Assembly: GCA_003244175.1 (NCBI GenBank)
Contig: QHBP01000302.1
Coordinates: forward strand, 1-33,680
Direction: 5' to 3'
Source: Chloroflexota bacterium
GTDB lineage: Bacteria > Chloroflexota > UBA5177
DNA length: 33,680 bases
The position numbers and the translations under genes were made by a program. Shown one piece after another: positions 15,242-23,179 of this stretch. The notes under the pieces are model-generated. The model saw only the letters and a program-made list of their open reading frames with translations, had not been told where the DNA came from and did no database searches. Positions within the stretch are counted from its first letter, which is position 1, and each line of letters starts with the position of its first letter.

Positions 15242-17464
15242 CTACTCGGCGGCCGGTGACCGCGACGTGGCAGTGGCAGTCTTTGCCGGACGCCGTCTGA
15301 TCGGCGGAAAGCCTCGTATGGGTAGCCACCAGTTCCAGCGACCGAGCAGACGCATGACCGCGGGTACGAGCAGGGCACGGATCAGCGTTGCATCCACGAG
15401 CACTGCTACCGCCAGCCCAAGCCCGATTTCCTGAATCACTGCCAAACTAGCGAAGGAGAACGCACCGAAGACGACGATCATGACGAGGGCGGCGCTGGTG
15501 ATGATCCTGCCCGTGAACTCCAATCCCGTCGCCACGCTCTCCTCATTGTCCCCGGTAATCAGATACTGCTCCTGCACGCGCGTCAGAAGGAAAACCTCGT
15601 AGTCGGTGCTTATACCGAACAGCACGCAGAAGAGGAAGACAGGGACGATGGAGTCGATATTTCCCACTGGCGTGAAGCCGAGCAATCGCGCCATGTGGGC
15701 GTCTTGGAACGCGAAGACGACCACACCATAGGCTGCGAGCACGGAGAAAATGTTCATGACCACGGCCTTCAGCGGCAGGAGCAGCGAGCGAAACGCAACT
15801 AACAACACGACGAAGATGGTGACAATGACGAAGAATATGACCCACGGGAAGCGTGAGTACAGGAACGAGTCGAAGTCCATCTGACCAGCAGTCTGTCCGC
15901 CAATCAAAATCGTATAACCCTTGATGGGTGGTTCGCGGCGCAACATACGTACGTAGCGCTCCGCCTCCGCGCTCGACGGATCTGTCCGCAAGAACACGGG
16001 CAGAAGGTAGACGTGATGCCCTCGCGCAAATGCACGTGCCTGAGCGCCCTGGCGTGACAAGACGTTTTGCGACGCGGTCAGCAGATCCTGACACGATCGA
16101 ATTTGTCCAGGCGAGTCCGGAACCGGGACGGGTGCGATTCCCGCGACCTCTTTGGAGGAGCAGACCCTATCGAGAAGCGTGAAGGCAGCGCTCTGGTATG
16201 ACGACGGAGGTGTTCCAGCATCCCGCTTGACCACGACGAGCACCGGCGACTGGTTGGCGTAGCCAAGATGGCGATCCAGAAGGTCGTTGCCGTACCTGGA
16301 ATCGACGGAGGCGGGCAGGGTCTGCGGGCCGGGGATTCCCACCCGCAAGTGAAAGGCGGGAAGACCCAGAACGAGAATGATCGTCGCCACGACGCCAATG
16401 ATGGGAATCGGTCTCTGCATCACCCACAGGGAGTGCTTCCTCCAGAGGCGCCGTGTCGATAGTCGACGCGGCACCACAGGCAGTAGATTGATCCGAGGAC
16501 CGAGAAACGCCAGCACCGCCGGCATCAAGGTTAGAGCAACGAGTAAAGAGACCGCGGTCACGATGCTGCCGCCGATTCCCAGTGAGCGCAACATCTGGAC
16601 GCCGGACAAGGTCAGAGCGTAAAAGCCGACGGTCACGACCATCGCGGAAACGAGGATTGCTCTCCCGGACGTCGCCACCGTATGCGCTACCGCAGTCTCA
16701 ACGTCTCGTCCCAGCTCCAGCTCTTGTCGGAAGCGGTGGACCATGAACAGCGAGTAGTCGATGGCCACTCCCAGACCGAGCATCGACGCCGTGTTCAACA
16801 CGAAGATCGACATGTCGACGCGGTGGCCGACGAAGTAGACGGCGGCAAGCGCCAGGGTGACGGTAACGGGCGCCATGAGAACCGGGGTTCCGGACGCGAC
16901 CACGGAGCCAAAGATCAAGAGAAGGACGATGGCGGCGATCGGCAAGGTGACGATCTCGACGCGACGCAGGTCCTCGCCGCTGATTGTTTCCATGTCGTGA
17001 AAAATTGCAGAAGGCCCGGTGAGGGCGCCTCGTACCGATCCGTGCGGCAGCATCGCACGCAGCGGTCCGGCAAATCCTGCTCCGAAGTCGTCCCGTGGAT
17101 TACTGTAGACACGTTCGATGGCGACCACGCCGTCAGGGCTCCAGACGGGAGGTGTCACCGCCAGCGCGGCGCCGAAGCGCGCGCTGGCGCGGCACCGGAA
17201 TGCGACGGCGTCACTGTGGATTTTCGCACGGGCGCCTGGCGGTCCGGTGAACACAACACTAAATGTAAGGTCGCGGTAACCGTAGGCGCGGTGAAGATCG
17301 TTGTATGCCACCACCGACTCGCTCTTGCCGATGCTGTAGCCACCCGGCTTCAGCACCTGAGTCACCCTTGGAGCGAAAATCGAAGCACCCGCAAAGATGC
17401 ACAGCCACGCAATGACAACGGCCCAGCGCCGACGAAAAATGCAACGGCCCAGCCGCTCGAGCAT
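15242..17464 (-). CDS. MMPL family RND-type membrane transporter
   Basis: The 740-residue protein has the duplicated RND layout: helix 1 near the N terminus, an extracytoplasmic domain, a block of helices at about 165-330, a second extracytoplasmic domain and a C-terminal block. The motif GLGVAIDYSLFMVHRFRQEL, and its second copy FGISTDYEVFLLTRVQEQY, are the MMPL signatures; their Asp-Tyr pairs relay protons. Such transporters export lipids, siderophores or drugs. The start at 17464 has GAGGG upstream. It lies 20 bases after the BON gene and probably forms an operon with it. Confidence 0.92.
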   Translation of the reverse strand: MLERLGRCIFRRRWAVVIAWLCIFAGASIFAPRVTQVLKPGGYSIGKSESVVAYNDLHRAYGYRDLTFSVVFTGPPGARAKIHSDAVAFRCRASARFGAALAVTPPVWSPDGVVAIERVYSNPRDDFGAGFAGPLRAMLPHGSVRGALTGPSAIFHDMETISGEDLRRVEIVTLPIAAIVLLLIFGSVVASGTPVLMAPVTVTLALAAVYFVGHRVDMSIFVLNTASMLGLGVAIDYSLFMVHRFRQELELGRDVETAVAHTVATSGRAILVSAMVVTVGFYALTLSGVQMLRSLGIGGSIVTAVSLLVALTLMPAVLAFLGPRINLLPVVPRRLSTRRLWRKHSLWVMQRPIPIIGVVATIILVLGLPAFHLRVGIPGPQTLPASVDSRYGNDLLDRHLGYANQSPVLVVVKRDAGTPPSSYQSAAFTLLDRVCSSKEVAGIAPVPVPDSPGQIRSCQDLLTASQNVLSRQGAQARAFARGHHVYLLPVFLRTDPSSAEAERYVRMLRREPPIKGYTILIGGQTAGQMDFDSFLYSRFPWVIFFVIVTIFVVLLVAFRSLLLPLKAVVMNIFSVLAAYGVVVFAFQDAHMARLLGFTPVGNIDSIVPVFLFCVLFGISTDYEVFLLTRVQEQYLITGDNEESVATGLEFTGRIITSAALVMIVVFGAFSFASLAVIQEIGLGLAVAVLVDATLIRALLVPAVMRLLGRWNWWLPIRGFPPIRRRPAKTATATSRSPAAE

Positions 17465-17484
17465 GGTCGAATCCCTCGTGGCGG

Positions 17485-18003
17485 CTATTCCGGGACGGCC
17501 GGATCGAACTCGGTGTCGTCCACGACGTCGACGACACCTGCCAGCTCTCCCAAGACGGACTGCGCGTACTCAGCATCGTCCACGGAGGGAACGCGACCCG
17601 TTAGATGAATCACGCCGTCGTAGATCCGGATGTGGAGGTCCAAGGTAGACGTCAATGAGTCGTCATGGAGAAGCCTGAGCGCTCGTTCCAGGACCTCCTG
17701 ATCGCCACGCGGAGAGTGCTCACGCGCGGTCTCTTCGAGAGCTGATTCACCGAATCCGGTCGCCACGTGTACGCCCTCTTTTCCACCGGGCAAGAGTGGA
17801 GGATCCGTAGCTGGGGTATACGGCTCCGCGTCGCGTACCGACACGAGTGGGTCCGTGCTTCCGACGACGTCCGGAAATGGGGTCTCCTCGTCCTCGACGT
17901 CTGTTTCGGCGTGCGCATGCACCTTGCCGGTCTCGTCGAGCGGCATACCTTCGTCCCACACGCTCTCGCGCGCTGCATACGTTTTATCCGCTGCGTCATC
18001 CAC
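17485..18003 (-). CDS. BON-domain protein
   Basis: The 172-residue product has an acidic, low-complexity N-terminal half (residues 1-95, many Asp, Glu and Pro) and a C-terminal BON domain (about 100-165). The BON core reads DLHIRIYDGVIHLTGRVPSVDDAEYAQSVL followed by a VxDVVDDT ending; BON domains bind phospholipids or membrane proteins. No signal peptide is seen, so it is likely cytoplasmic. It starts 2 bases after the stop of the upstream PRC-barrel-like gene and lies 20 bases before the MMPL gene, so it may support the transporter at the membrane. Confidence 0.82.
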   Translation of the reverse strand: MDDAADKTYAARESVWDEGMPLDETGKVHAHAETDVEDEETPFPDVVGSTDPLVSVRDAEPYTPATDPPLLPGGKEGVHVATGFGESALEETAREHSPRGDQEVLERALRLLHDDSLTSTLDLHIRIYDGVIHLTGRVPSVDDAEYAQSVLGELAGVVDVVDDTEFDPAVPE

Positions 18004-18005
18004 GA

Positions 18006-18359
18006 CTATCCTCTCTCCTTCCCATGCGCCGAACCGTAGCCTTCAACCCGGGAATACGTCGATACGTCGGTAGGGCCGGTGTACTCATAGCCCGGAGTCG
18101 CGCCCTGCCGCATGAGAAACGTCTCGGGCGGAATGTTCCAGCAATTCTCCCGTAGGGCCGCGAGGGACACCGCTAGGCGCACACCGCTTGCATCTACCTC
18201 GCGGATGGCTCGCGTCGGTATGTACCAGTCATAGATTAAAATATGTCCCTGCTGAACGTGAATGTAATCGGCCGCGTGGCCGACCTCCTCAACCCGGCCG
18301 AGGTGACGACCCGTGTCGAGATAGACCTGCATATGCCGGTAGAAGTACCAGGAGTCCAT
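18006..18359 (-). CDS. PRC-barrel/DUF2171-like protein
   Basis: The 117-residue product starts MDSWYFYRHMQVYLDTGRHLG, followed by RVEEVGHAADYIHVQQG and a C-terminal half with ETFLMRQGATPGYEYTG. The pattern of a short beta strand, a turn with GxxLGxVxxV and a later DYIxV strand fits the PRC-barrel/DUF2171 fold, but the match is remote. The ATG at 18359 was chosen because GGAGG lies about 12 bases upstream and the longer frame encodes a Cys/Arg-rich unlikely peptide. It is the first gene of the apparent operon with the BON and MMPL genes. Confidence 0.6.
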   Translation of the reverse strand: MDSWYFYRHMQVYLDTGRHLGRVEEVGHAADYIHVQQGHILIYDWYIPTRAIREVDASGVRLAVSLAALRENCWNIPPETFLMRQGATPGYEYTGPTDVSTYSRVEGYGSAHGKERG

Positions 18360-18587
18360 GAGCTCGATTCGCCTCCGACACACTCCCCGCCCAGCAACCG
18401 TGCCGAAAGTGCATGATGTCATCCTTCGACCTGTACAAGCCGGGTGTCTAAACCTACCATGGGGTGACGGAGCCACCAACTGTTGGAGAATGGGGAGCCC
18501 GAACTCGCGTTGTCGGTGGTAAGGATCGCCACGAACTCAGGACCCAAGCAACGCTGTGGAGCGGATTGTCAACAAGGAGAGGGATAC

Positions 18588-19355
18588 ATGCGTCTAGAAG
18601 GCAAAGTAGCGATTGTTACGGGATCGGCCACGGGCATTGGGCGCGCGTGCGCGCAGGCGATGTCACGCGAGGGGGCATGCGTCACTATCGACTACGTGGG
18701 CCTCGCTGACGAGGCAAACCAGGTTGTAGATGACATTGAACGGGACGGAGGAAAGGCGATGGCCGTCGCCGCCGACGTGACCAAGTGGGACCAGGTACAG
18801 AACCTTGTGGACAAGACGGTGAGCCAGTTCGGACGCCTGGACATCATGCAGAACAACGCCGGATGGGAGAAAAAGTACCCGTTTCTCGACATGCCGCTCG
18901 ACATCTACCAGCGCGCCATCGACATCAACTTGACGGGAACCTGGATCGGCTCGCAAATAGCGGCGCGCCAGATGGTCAAGCAGGGAGACGGCGGCCGCAT
19001 CATCAACACCTCGTCGGTTCACGAGGACCTGGCCATGCCCACCAACGCCGCGTACTGCGCCTCGAAGGGCGGGATCCGCATGCTCATGCGCACCATAGCC
19101 GTCGAGCTTGCCCCTCACAAGATCACCGTGAACGACATCGCACCGGGAGCGATCTTCACGCCGATCGACAAGGAAATCGAAGAGAACCCGAAGGTCGAGG
19201 AGCAGCTCATGTCGGAGATTCCGCTGCATCGGTGGGGCAAGCCCGAAGAGGTAGCCGACCTCGCGGTCTTTCTAGCCTCGGATTCCGCCGCGTATATCAC
19301 CGGCTCGACCTATTTTATAGACGGGGGAATGATCCGGCAGTCGGGCAGCCTGTAG
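18588..19355 (+). CDS. Short-chain dehydrogenase/reductase (glucose 1-dehydrogenase-like)
   Basis: This is a classical SDR oxidoreductase of 255 residues. Cofactor motif TGSATGIG is at 11-18, NNAG at 89-92, and the catalytic triad is S143, Y156 and K160 (YCASK). The C-terminal PGAIFTPID and the end ITGSTYFIDGGM are typical of the glucose/ribitol dehydrogenase group. The acid at the end of the second strand (ITVTIDYV region, D35) does not decide NAD versus NADP. ATG 18588 is preceded by AAGGAGAGGG. No partner gene hints at the substrate. Confidence 0.92.
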   Translation: MRLEGKVAIVTGSATGIGRACAQAMSREGACVTIDYVGLADEANQVVDDIERDGGKAMAVAADVTKWDQVQNLVDKTVSQFGRLDIMQNNAGWEKKYPFLDMPLDIYQRAIDINLTGTWIGSQIAARQMVKQGDGGRIINTSSVHEDLAMPTNAAYCASKGGIRMLMRTIAVELAPHKITVNDIAPGAIFTPIDKEIEENPKVEEQLMSEIPLHRWGKPEEVADLAVFLASDSAAYITGSTYFIDGGMIRQSGSL

Positions 19356-19417
19356 GCTGCTCGCCCTCGCCCGTCAAACCGGGAAAAGGCCTACGGGTGC
19401 TCGGGCACGACGATCCC

Positions 19418-19918
19418 TCACCCCGTAGGGAGCGCGTTCATGCAGCGCTCGATGAATACCTGCTCCGCCACCGGGGGTCCAAGCTGCAGCGCTATGCGGT
19501 ATGCGTCCATGGCGTCTTGGTTGCGTCCAAGCCGGCGCAATAGGTCGGCACGTGCCATATGCAGCCGGAACCAACTGCACAATTGTGGATCGCGACCGGC
19601 CGCCTCGAGGATGACGAGACCAGCGGTCGGTCCTTCCGCCATCGCGACCGCGATGGCCCTGTTGGCCTCAATTACCGGCGTCGCATCGTGGCGGACGAGT
19701 TCTCCGTAAAGCGCAGCGATCTGTCGCCAGTCGGTATCCGCAGCCGTCGGCGCTTCCGAATGGCAGGCGGCAACGGCAGCCTGCAGCTGGTAGGGACCGG
19801 GGCAACCCATTCGGAGGGCCTGCACAATGAGGGCCTGGCCTTGGGCTGTCATCGCCGCGTCCCACAGGCTCCTATCCTGATCTTCTCGGTGGACGGAGAG
19901 GGAGCCGCGGATCCGGCG
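19418..19918 (-). pseudogene. 3' remnant of an ECF42-type RNA polymerase sigma factor (DUF6596/TPR tail)
   Basis: The frame encodes only the C-terminal half of an ECF42 sigma factor. It shows EDQDRSLWDAAM, GPYQLQAAVAACH, TDWRQIAALY and HMARADLLRRLGRNQDAMDAYRIAL, which form the TPR-like tail of that group. The sigma-2 and sigma-4 domains are missing. The frame is closed by TGA at 19919-19921, and the sequence just beyond (HGDA in another frame) looks like a frameshifted continuation of the same protein. An internal ATG at 19852 exists but no ribosome site was found. I consider it a decayed gene. ECF42 genes are usually paired with a YCII-domain (DGPF) gene; none is seen here. Confidence 0.75.
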
Positions 19919-19996
19919 TCACCATGCCGCCTCGGCCGGGAGCGGACCGTCGAGCGACTTAGCGAGGGGCAGCGGTAAGACTGCGGGGACTCCGGG

Positions 19997-20773
19997 TTAC
20001 GGCGCGAGCCATTCGATAGCGTCTGTTTGAGTCATCTCGCCCAACGTCGAATCCAGCACTCCGTGCACCCTGACCATGTCGGCTTCCTCAATGGTGCCGA
20101 GCGAAAAGCCTCTCTGGAGCGGCCCCGAGGCATGTGTGCCCGGGTCGATGTCCACTACGATCGACAGCCCACCAGAGACCTGAAGAATCATTGTCTGCAT
20201 GTCTACCTCGGGCGCTGAAGCGACGACTCCGGTAACACTTTTCGTCACCTGCGACGTATCTCTTAGACTTCCGTCCGCGTAGCGGATGAGACGGTCGCCG
20301 GGAAGGAGTCGACCGGCCGCCAGATTCCTCCCGTCATCGGCGGTCAATCGGCTTCCGCCACGCATGAGAAACGCTCCCACGCCTCCGTCAGTCAAGCGCA
20401 CGGCGATACGCGACAAGGGACCATCCGCGTGGACAGCAATCACGCTTCCAACCGTTGATGGTGCTCTCCGGGTCGGGCTGCCATTCAGGCCGTGCGTGCT
20501 TGCGTTGTGAAGGAAGGCGAGCGCACTCGGCGCAAACACCGATAATCCCAACACGACGGTCACCGCAAACACACACATCACGTTAAGCGTGTGGCGCCGG
20601 CTGGAGCACGACGGACCTCCGTGAGAGGAGGACGGCGTCACCGCGCCGCGAGAAAGCTCTGACCCGAGCGCGCGGTGACGCCTATGAGAAGATGCGATCG
20701 TTGAAGCCCGCACGGCCTGACGGTGAAAGTATGAGATAGGGACAAACGACCGTTGTCGAGGCCTCCAAAACAT
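19997..20773 (-). CDS. Exported OB/DUF5666-like hypothetical protein (regulon member A)
   Basis: The 258-residue product has a basic 60-residue N terminus, a hydrophobic helix at about residues 65-88 ending in SALAF (signal anchor or unusually long signal peptide), and an extracytoplasmic part of about 170 residues. That part shows two beta-rich repeats (STVGSVIAVHADGPLSRIAVRL and SVTGVVASAPEVDMQTMILQV) resembling the tandem OB-like folds of DUF5666 proteins. This is only pattern-level similarity. ATG 20773 has GGGAG 7 bases upstream. Its promoter carries the three-site TCTCAG operator shared with the protein at 25003 and with the response regulator, so I infer co-regulation. Confidence 0.72.
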   Translation of the reverse strand: MFWRPRQRSFVPISYFHRQAVRASTIASSHRRHRALGSELSRGAVTPSSSHGGPSCSSRRHTLNVMCVFAVTVVLGLSVFAPSALAFLHNASTHGLNGSPTRRAPSTVGSVIAVHADGPLSRIAVRLTDGGVGAFLMRGGSRLTADDGRNLAAGRLLPGDRLIRYADGSLRDTSQVTKSVTGVVASAPEVDMQTMILQVSGGLSIVVDIDPGTHASGPLQRGFSLGTIEEADMVRVHGVLDSTLGEMTQTDAIEWLAP

Positions 20774-20823
20774 ATGTTTTCTCCCTCGTCGTCCCTACGG
20801 TCACCGCACTGTCGACTATCTCA

Positions 20824-20878
20824 ACTGTAAGGCGCTGCCCTGAGAAGGGCAGTCAACAATACTGAGACTTACCTGAGA
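20824..20878 (-). promoter_or_regulatory. Promoter/operator A: three TCTCAG sites plus -10 TACAGT
   Basis: On the minus strand TCTCAG sites lie at 20873-20878, 20862-20867 and 20840-20845 (steps of 11 and 22 bases), then 10 bases, then TACAGT at 20824-20829. The predicted +1 is near 20817, giving a 44-base leader to the ATG at 20773. The 11-base direct-repeat step is what OmpR/PhoB-type regulators bind. The same layout occurs at 25704-25758 and 28134-28188. Confidence 0.8.
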
Positions 20879-21065
20879 GGGCGGAGGTCGATGTCTCATG
20901 TAAACACCCGTTCACGAGAAAGTCATCAATTTGTCATGCGAACCCAACGTATTTCTCACTATTCCACCAGTAGCATGAAGAACACGTGAAAGGACATGCA
21001 TTGAGCCATCGACTCGCTTTGAGAGGCTGCCGGGGCGCATGGAGTGCATCGCGGAGGTCTTCGCC

Positions 21066-21134
21066 ATGAGCATCCTGACATCGCCGAGAACGCGAGGTCT
21101 CAAGTGCACGCTTTACCGAGGCGTCCCGAACTAG
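21066..21134 (+). CDS. 22-residue upstream ORF (possible leader peptide)
   Basis: An ATG at 21066 has an excellent GGAGG site (21053-21057, 8-base spacing) and encodes 22 residues starting MSILTSPRTRG. Its TAG stop overlaps the GTG of the ferric-reductase-like gene as TAGTG. That gene has no ribosome site of its own, so ribosomes ending the leader probably reinitiate at the GTG. Whether the peptide has any role beyond coupling is unknown. Confidence 0.5.
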   Translation: MSILTSPRTRGLKCTLYRGVPN

Positions 21135-22522
21135 TGAATATTCGAGCTCGACCCGGAATCGGCCCGTGCGGGAGCGTACGCGTTGCGGGCACGTCTGAGC
21201 ACGCCTTCGAGGTTGCGAAACTCAGCGTCATCTGGTTGGTGGTCCTTGGCAACACTGTGGCAATTGTCTGGCTCTGGCTAGCCGGAGGTGGCGTGTCCGG
21301 CGTTCACGGAGTCGCCGACCTGCTGACCAGCACGGGACGGATCACGGGACTGCTCGGGGCCTACTTCCTCTTGCTACAGGTCCTCCTGCTGGCTCGGCTG
21401 TCATGGATTGAACAACGCGCCGGCTTTGACAGGTTGACAATCTGGCACCGCCGCAACGGGAAACTCTCTCTCGGCGTGATCGTGGCACATACCGTCCTCA
21501 TAACGCTCGGATACGCGATGACAGACAAACTCTCCATTCCGCGCGAGGCCTCACAGCTTTTGACGAGCTACCCCGGAATGGTTACGGCGACGGTGGGGAC
21601 CGGGCTGCTCGTCGTGGTCGTGCTCACCTCGCTCGTCATCGTCCGGCGCCGGCTGCGGTACGAGGCCTGGTATCTCGTCCACTTCATGGCGTATGTGGGC
21701 ATCATCCTGGCTTGGAGCCATCAGATTCCAACAGGGAACGAATTTTCGGCGAGTCCGGCCGCTGCCGCTTACTGGACCGCGCTGTATCTTGCAACGCTCG
21801 CGCTGCTCGTTCTCTTTCGGCTCGCTCAACCGATTGTCGGCGCGTGCCGCTTTCGCCTGCGCGTGGCCGACGTCAAGGTCGAGAGCGGGAGCGTCGTCTC
21901 GCTCAGCATCACTGGCGACCGGCTTGACCGACTCAACGCCCGTTCCGGCCAGTTTTTTCTCTGGCGATTCCTCACCTCGAGCCGCTGGTGGGAGTCGCAC
22001 CCGTTCTCGCTGTCGGCGGCGCCACGGGACGACGTTCTGCGGATCACGGTGAAGAACGTCGGCGACTTCACGAGTCACATTGGCGACATCGCTCCCGGCA
22101 CTCGGGTGGTAGCAGAGGGCCCATTCGGCGTGTTTACGGGCTCACTTCGCACCCGCCCGGGAGTCGCCCTCATAGCAGGCGGAATCGGCATTACGCCAAT
22201 CCGTGCGCTGGTCGAGGACATGTCTGGAGACCTCATCCTCGTCTACCGGGTCTTGCGAGACGAAGACCTCGTGTTTCGACACGAGCTTGAACATCTTGCA
22301 CGGGACCGAAGCGTTAGCCTGTGCTATGTGGTAGGAGACCACGCAGCGCCTGGCGGCGAAAGGCTCCTCTCGCCGGAGCACCTGCGTCAGCTGATTCCAG
22401 ACATCGCAGACCGCGAGGTATATGTCTGCGGACCTCCGGTCATGGCCCGGGCTATCGAGACCGCTGTCCGGCGGGCCCACGTGCCATCTAAATACATCCA
22501 CGTCGAGCGCTTCGCCCTCTAG
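21134..22522 (+). CDS. Ferric-reductase-like transmembrane flavocytochrome / ferredoxin-NAD reductase
   Basis: The 462-residue protein joins a membrane heme-b domain (about six helices, residues 25-255) to a cytoplasmic FAD/NAD(P)H reductase domain. Candidate heme ligands are the His in LTIWHRRNGKL, IVAHTVL, LVHFMAY and WSHQ. FAD binding shows in RSGQFFLWRF and HPFSLSAAP, and NAD(P) binding in IAGGIGITPIRAL and VYVCGPPVM. The protein should move electrons from NAD(P)H across the membrane. GTG 21134 was chosen because it overlaps a leader ORF stop; the frame is open upstream to 21044. It lies 29 bases before an FMN-binding protein gene that is its likely electron acceptor. Confidence 0.88.
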   Translation: MNIRARPGIGPCGSVRVAGTSEHAFEVAKLSVIWLVVLGNTVAIVWLWLAGGGVSGVHGVADLLTSTGRITGLLGAYFLLLQVLLLARLSWIEQRAGFDRLTIWHRRNGKLSLGVIVAHTVLITLGYAMTDKLSIPREASQLLTSYPGMVTATVGTGLLVVVVLTSLVIVRRRLRYEAWYLVHFMAYVGIILAWSHQIPTGNEFSASPAAAAYWTALYLATLALLVLFRLAQPIVGACRFRLRVADVKVESGSVVSLSITGDRLDRLNARSGQFFLWRFLTSSRWWESHPFSLSAAPRDDVLRITVKNVGDFTSHIGDIAPGTRVVAEGPFGVFTGSLRTRPGVALIAGGIGITPIRALVEDMSGDLILVYRVLRDEDLVFRHELEHLARDRSVSLCYVVGDHAAPGGERLLSPEHLRQLIPDIADREVYVCGPPVMARAIETAVRRAHVPSKYIHVERFAL

Positions 22523-22551
22523 TCCTTCAGAGATCACACAGAGGAGTACTC

Positions 22552-22941
22552 ATGAACCGATCCATTCCCGCCTTCCTATTGACAGCCTTAGCCGCCGTGT
22601 CGGCCGAAAGCGGATCCACAGTAGCGTCCGCTCGCACCAGCGGAGCCACGTCACACAAGTACAAGGGCCCGTCGGAGGCCATGCGCTGGGGACCGGTGCG
22701 GGTGACGATCACCGTCAAAGGCAAAAAGCTGACGAACGTCAAGGCCACCGCGCCAAACGAACGGGAGCGCTCGGCAATCATCAATGAGCAGGCCCTACCG
22801 ATCCTCCGTGAAGAGGCGCTGACAGCCCAAAGCGCCACCGTCGACGAGATCTCCGGCGCCACACTGACGAGCGATGCCTACGCTCAATCGCTGCAGGGCG
22901 CGCTCAAGAAGGCTCACTTCAAGAGCCCGCAGGGACAATAG
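22552..22941 (+). CDS. Exported FMN-binding domain protein
   Basis: The 129-residue product has an N-terminal signal peptide (about residues 1-27) followed by one FMN-binding domain. It shows RWGPVRVTITVKGKKLTNV and INEQALPILREEAL, then the flavinylation motif SGATLT, in which the final Thr is the expected site of phosphoester FMN attachment by ApbE. A GAGGAG site precedes the ATG. It forms a two-gene operon with the ferric-reductase-like protein and should carry electrons outside the membrane. No apbE is found in this window, so the transferase must be encoded elsewhere. Confidence 0.92.
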   Translation: MNRSIPAFLLTALAAVSAESGSTVASARTSGATSHKYKGPSEAMRWGPVRVTITVKGKKLTNVKATAPNERERSAIINEQALPILREEALTAQSATVDEISGATLTSDAYAQSLQGALKKAHFKSPQGQ

Positions 22942-23179
22942 CTCCCTTCTCCACCGATCCGGCCTAGGCCTACGGTGATCCGCACTCAACACCGGTTGGG
23001 TAGGGTCCGCTGGCCAACGAACCACGTTGAACATCGGCCGATCGCCTCCCCTGCACTCGGTCGACTTTGAAGGGCTGACTCTCTCGATCCCGAGCGCGGG
23101 CTGCTGGCGAGCAGCTCGTGCGAAGGTAACACCTTCTACGCGCGGAGAGGCTCCGTCCGTGGAGACCCGGGAGTCGAGT

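Noticed and set aside
16682-17608. 308-residue plus-strand frame opposite the MMPL gene
   Set aside because: Low-complexity antisense frame; the MMPL signatures on the minus strand are clear.
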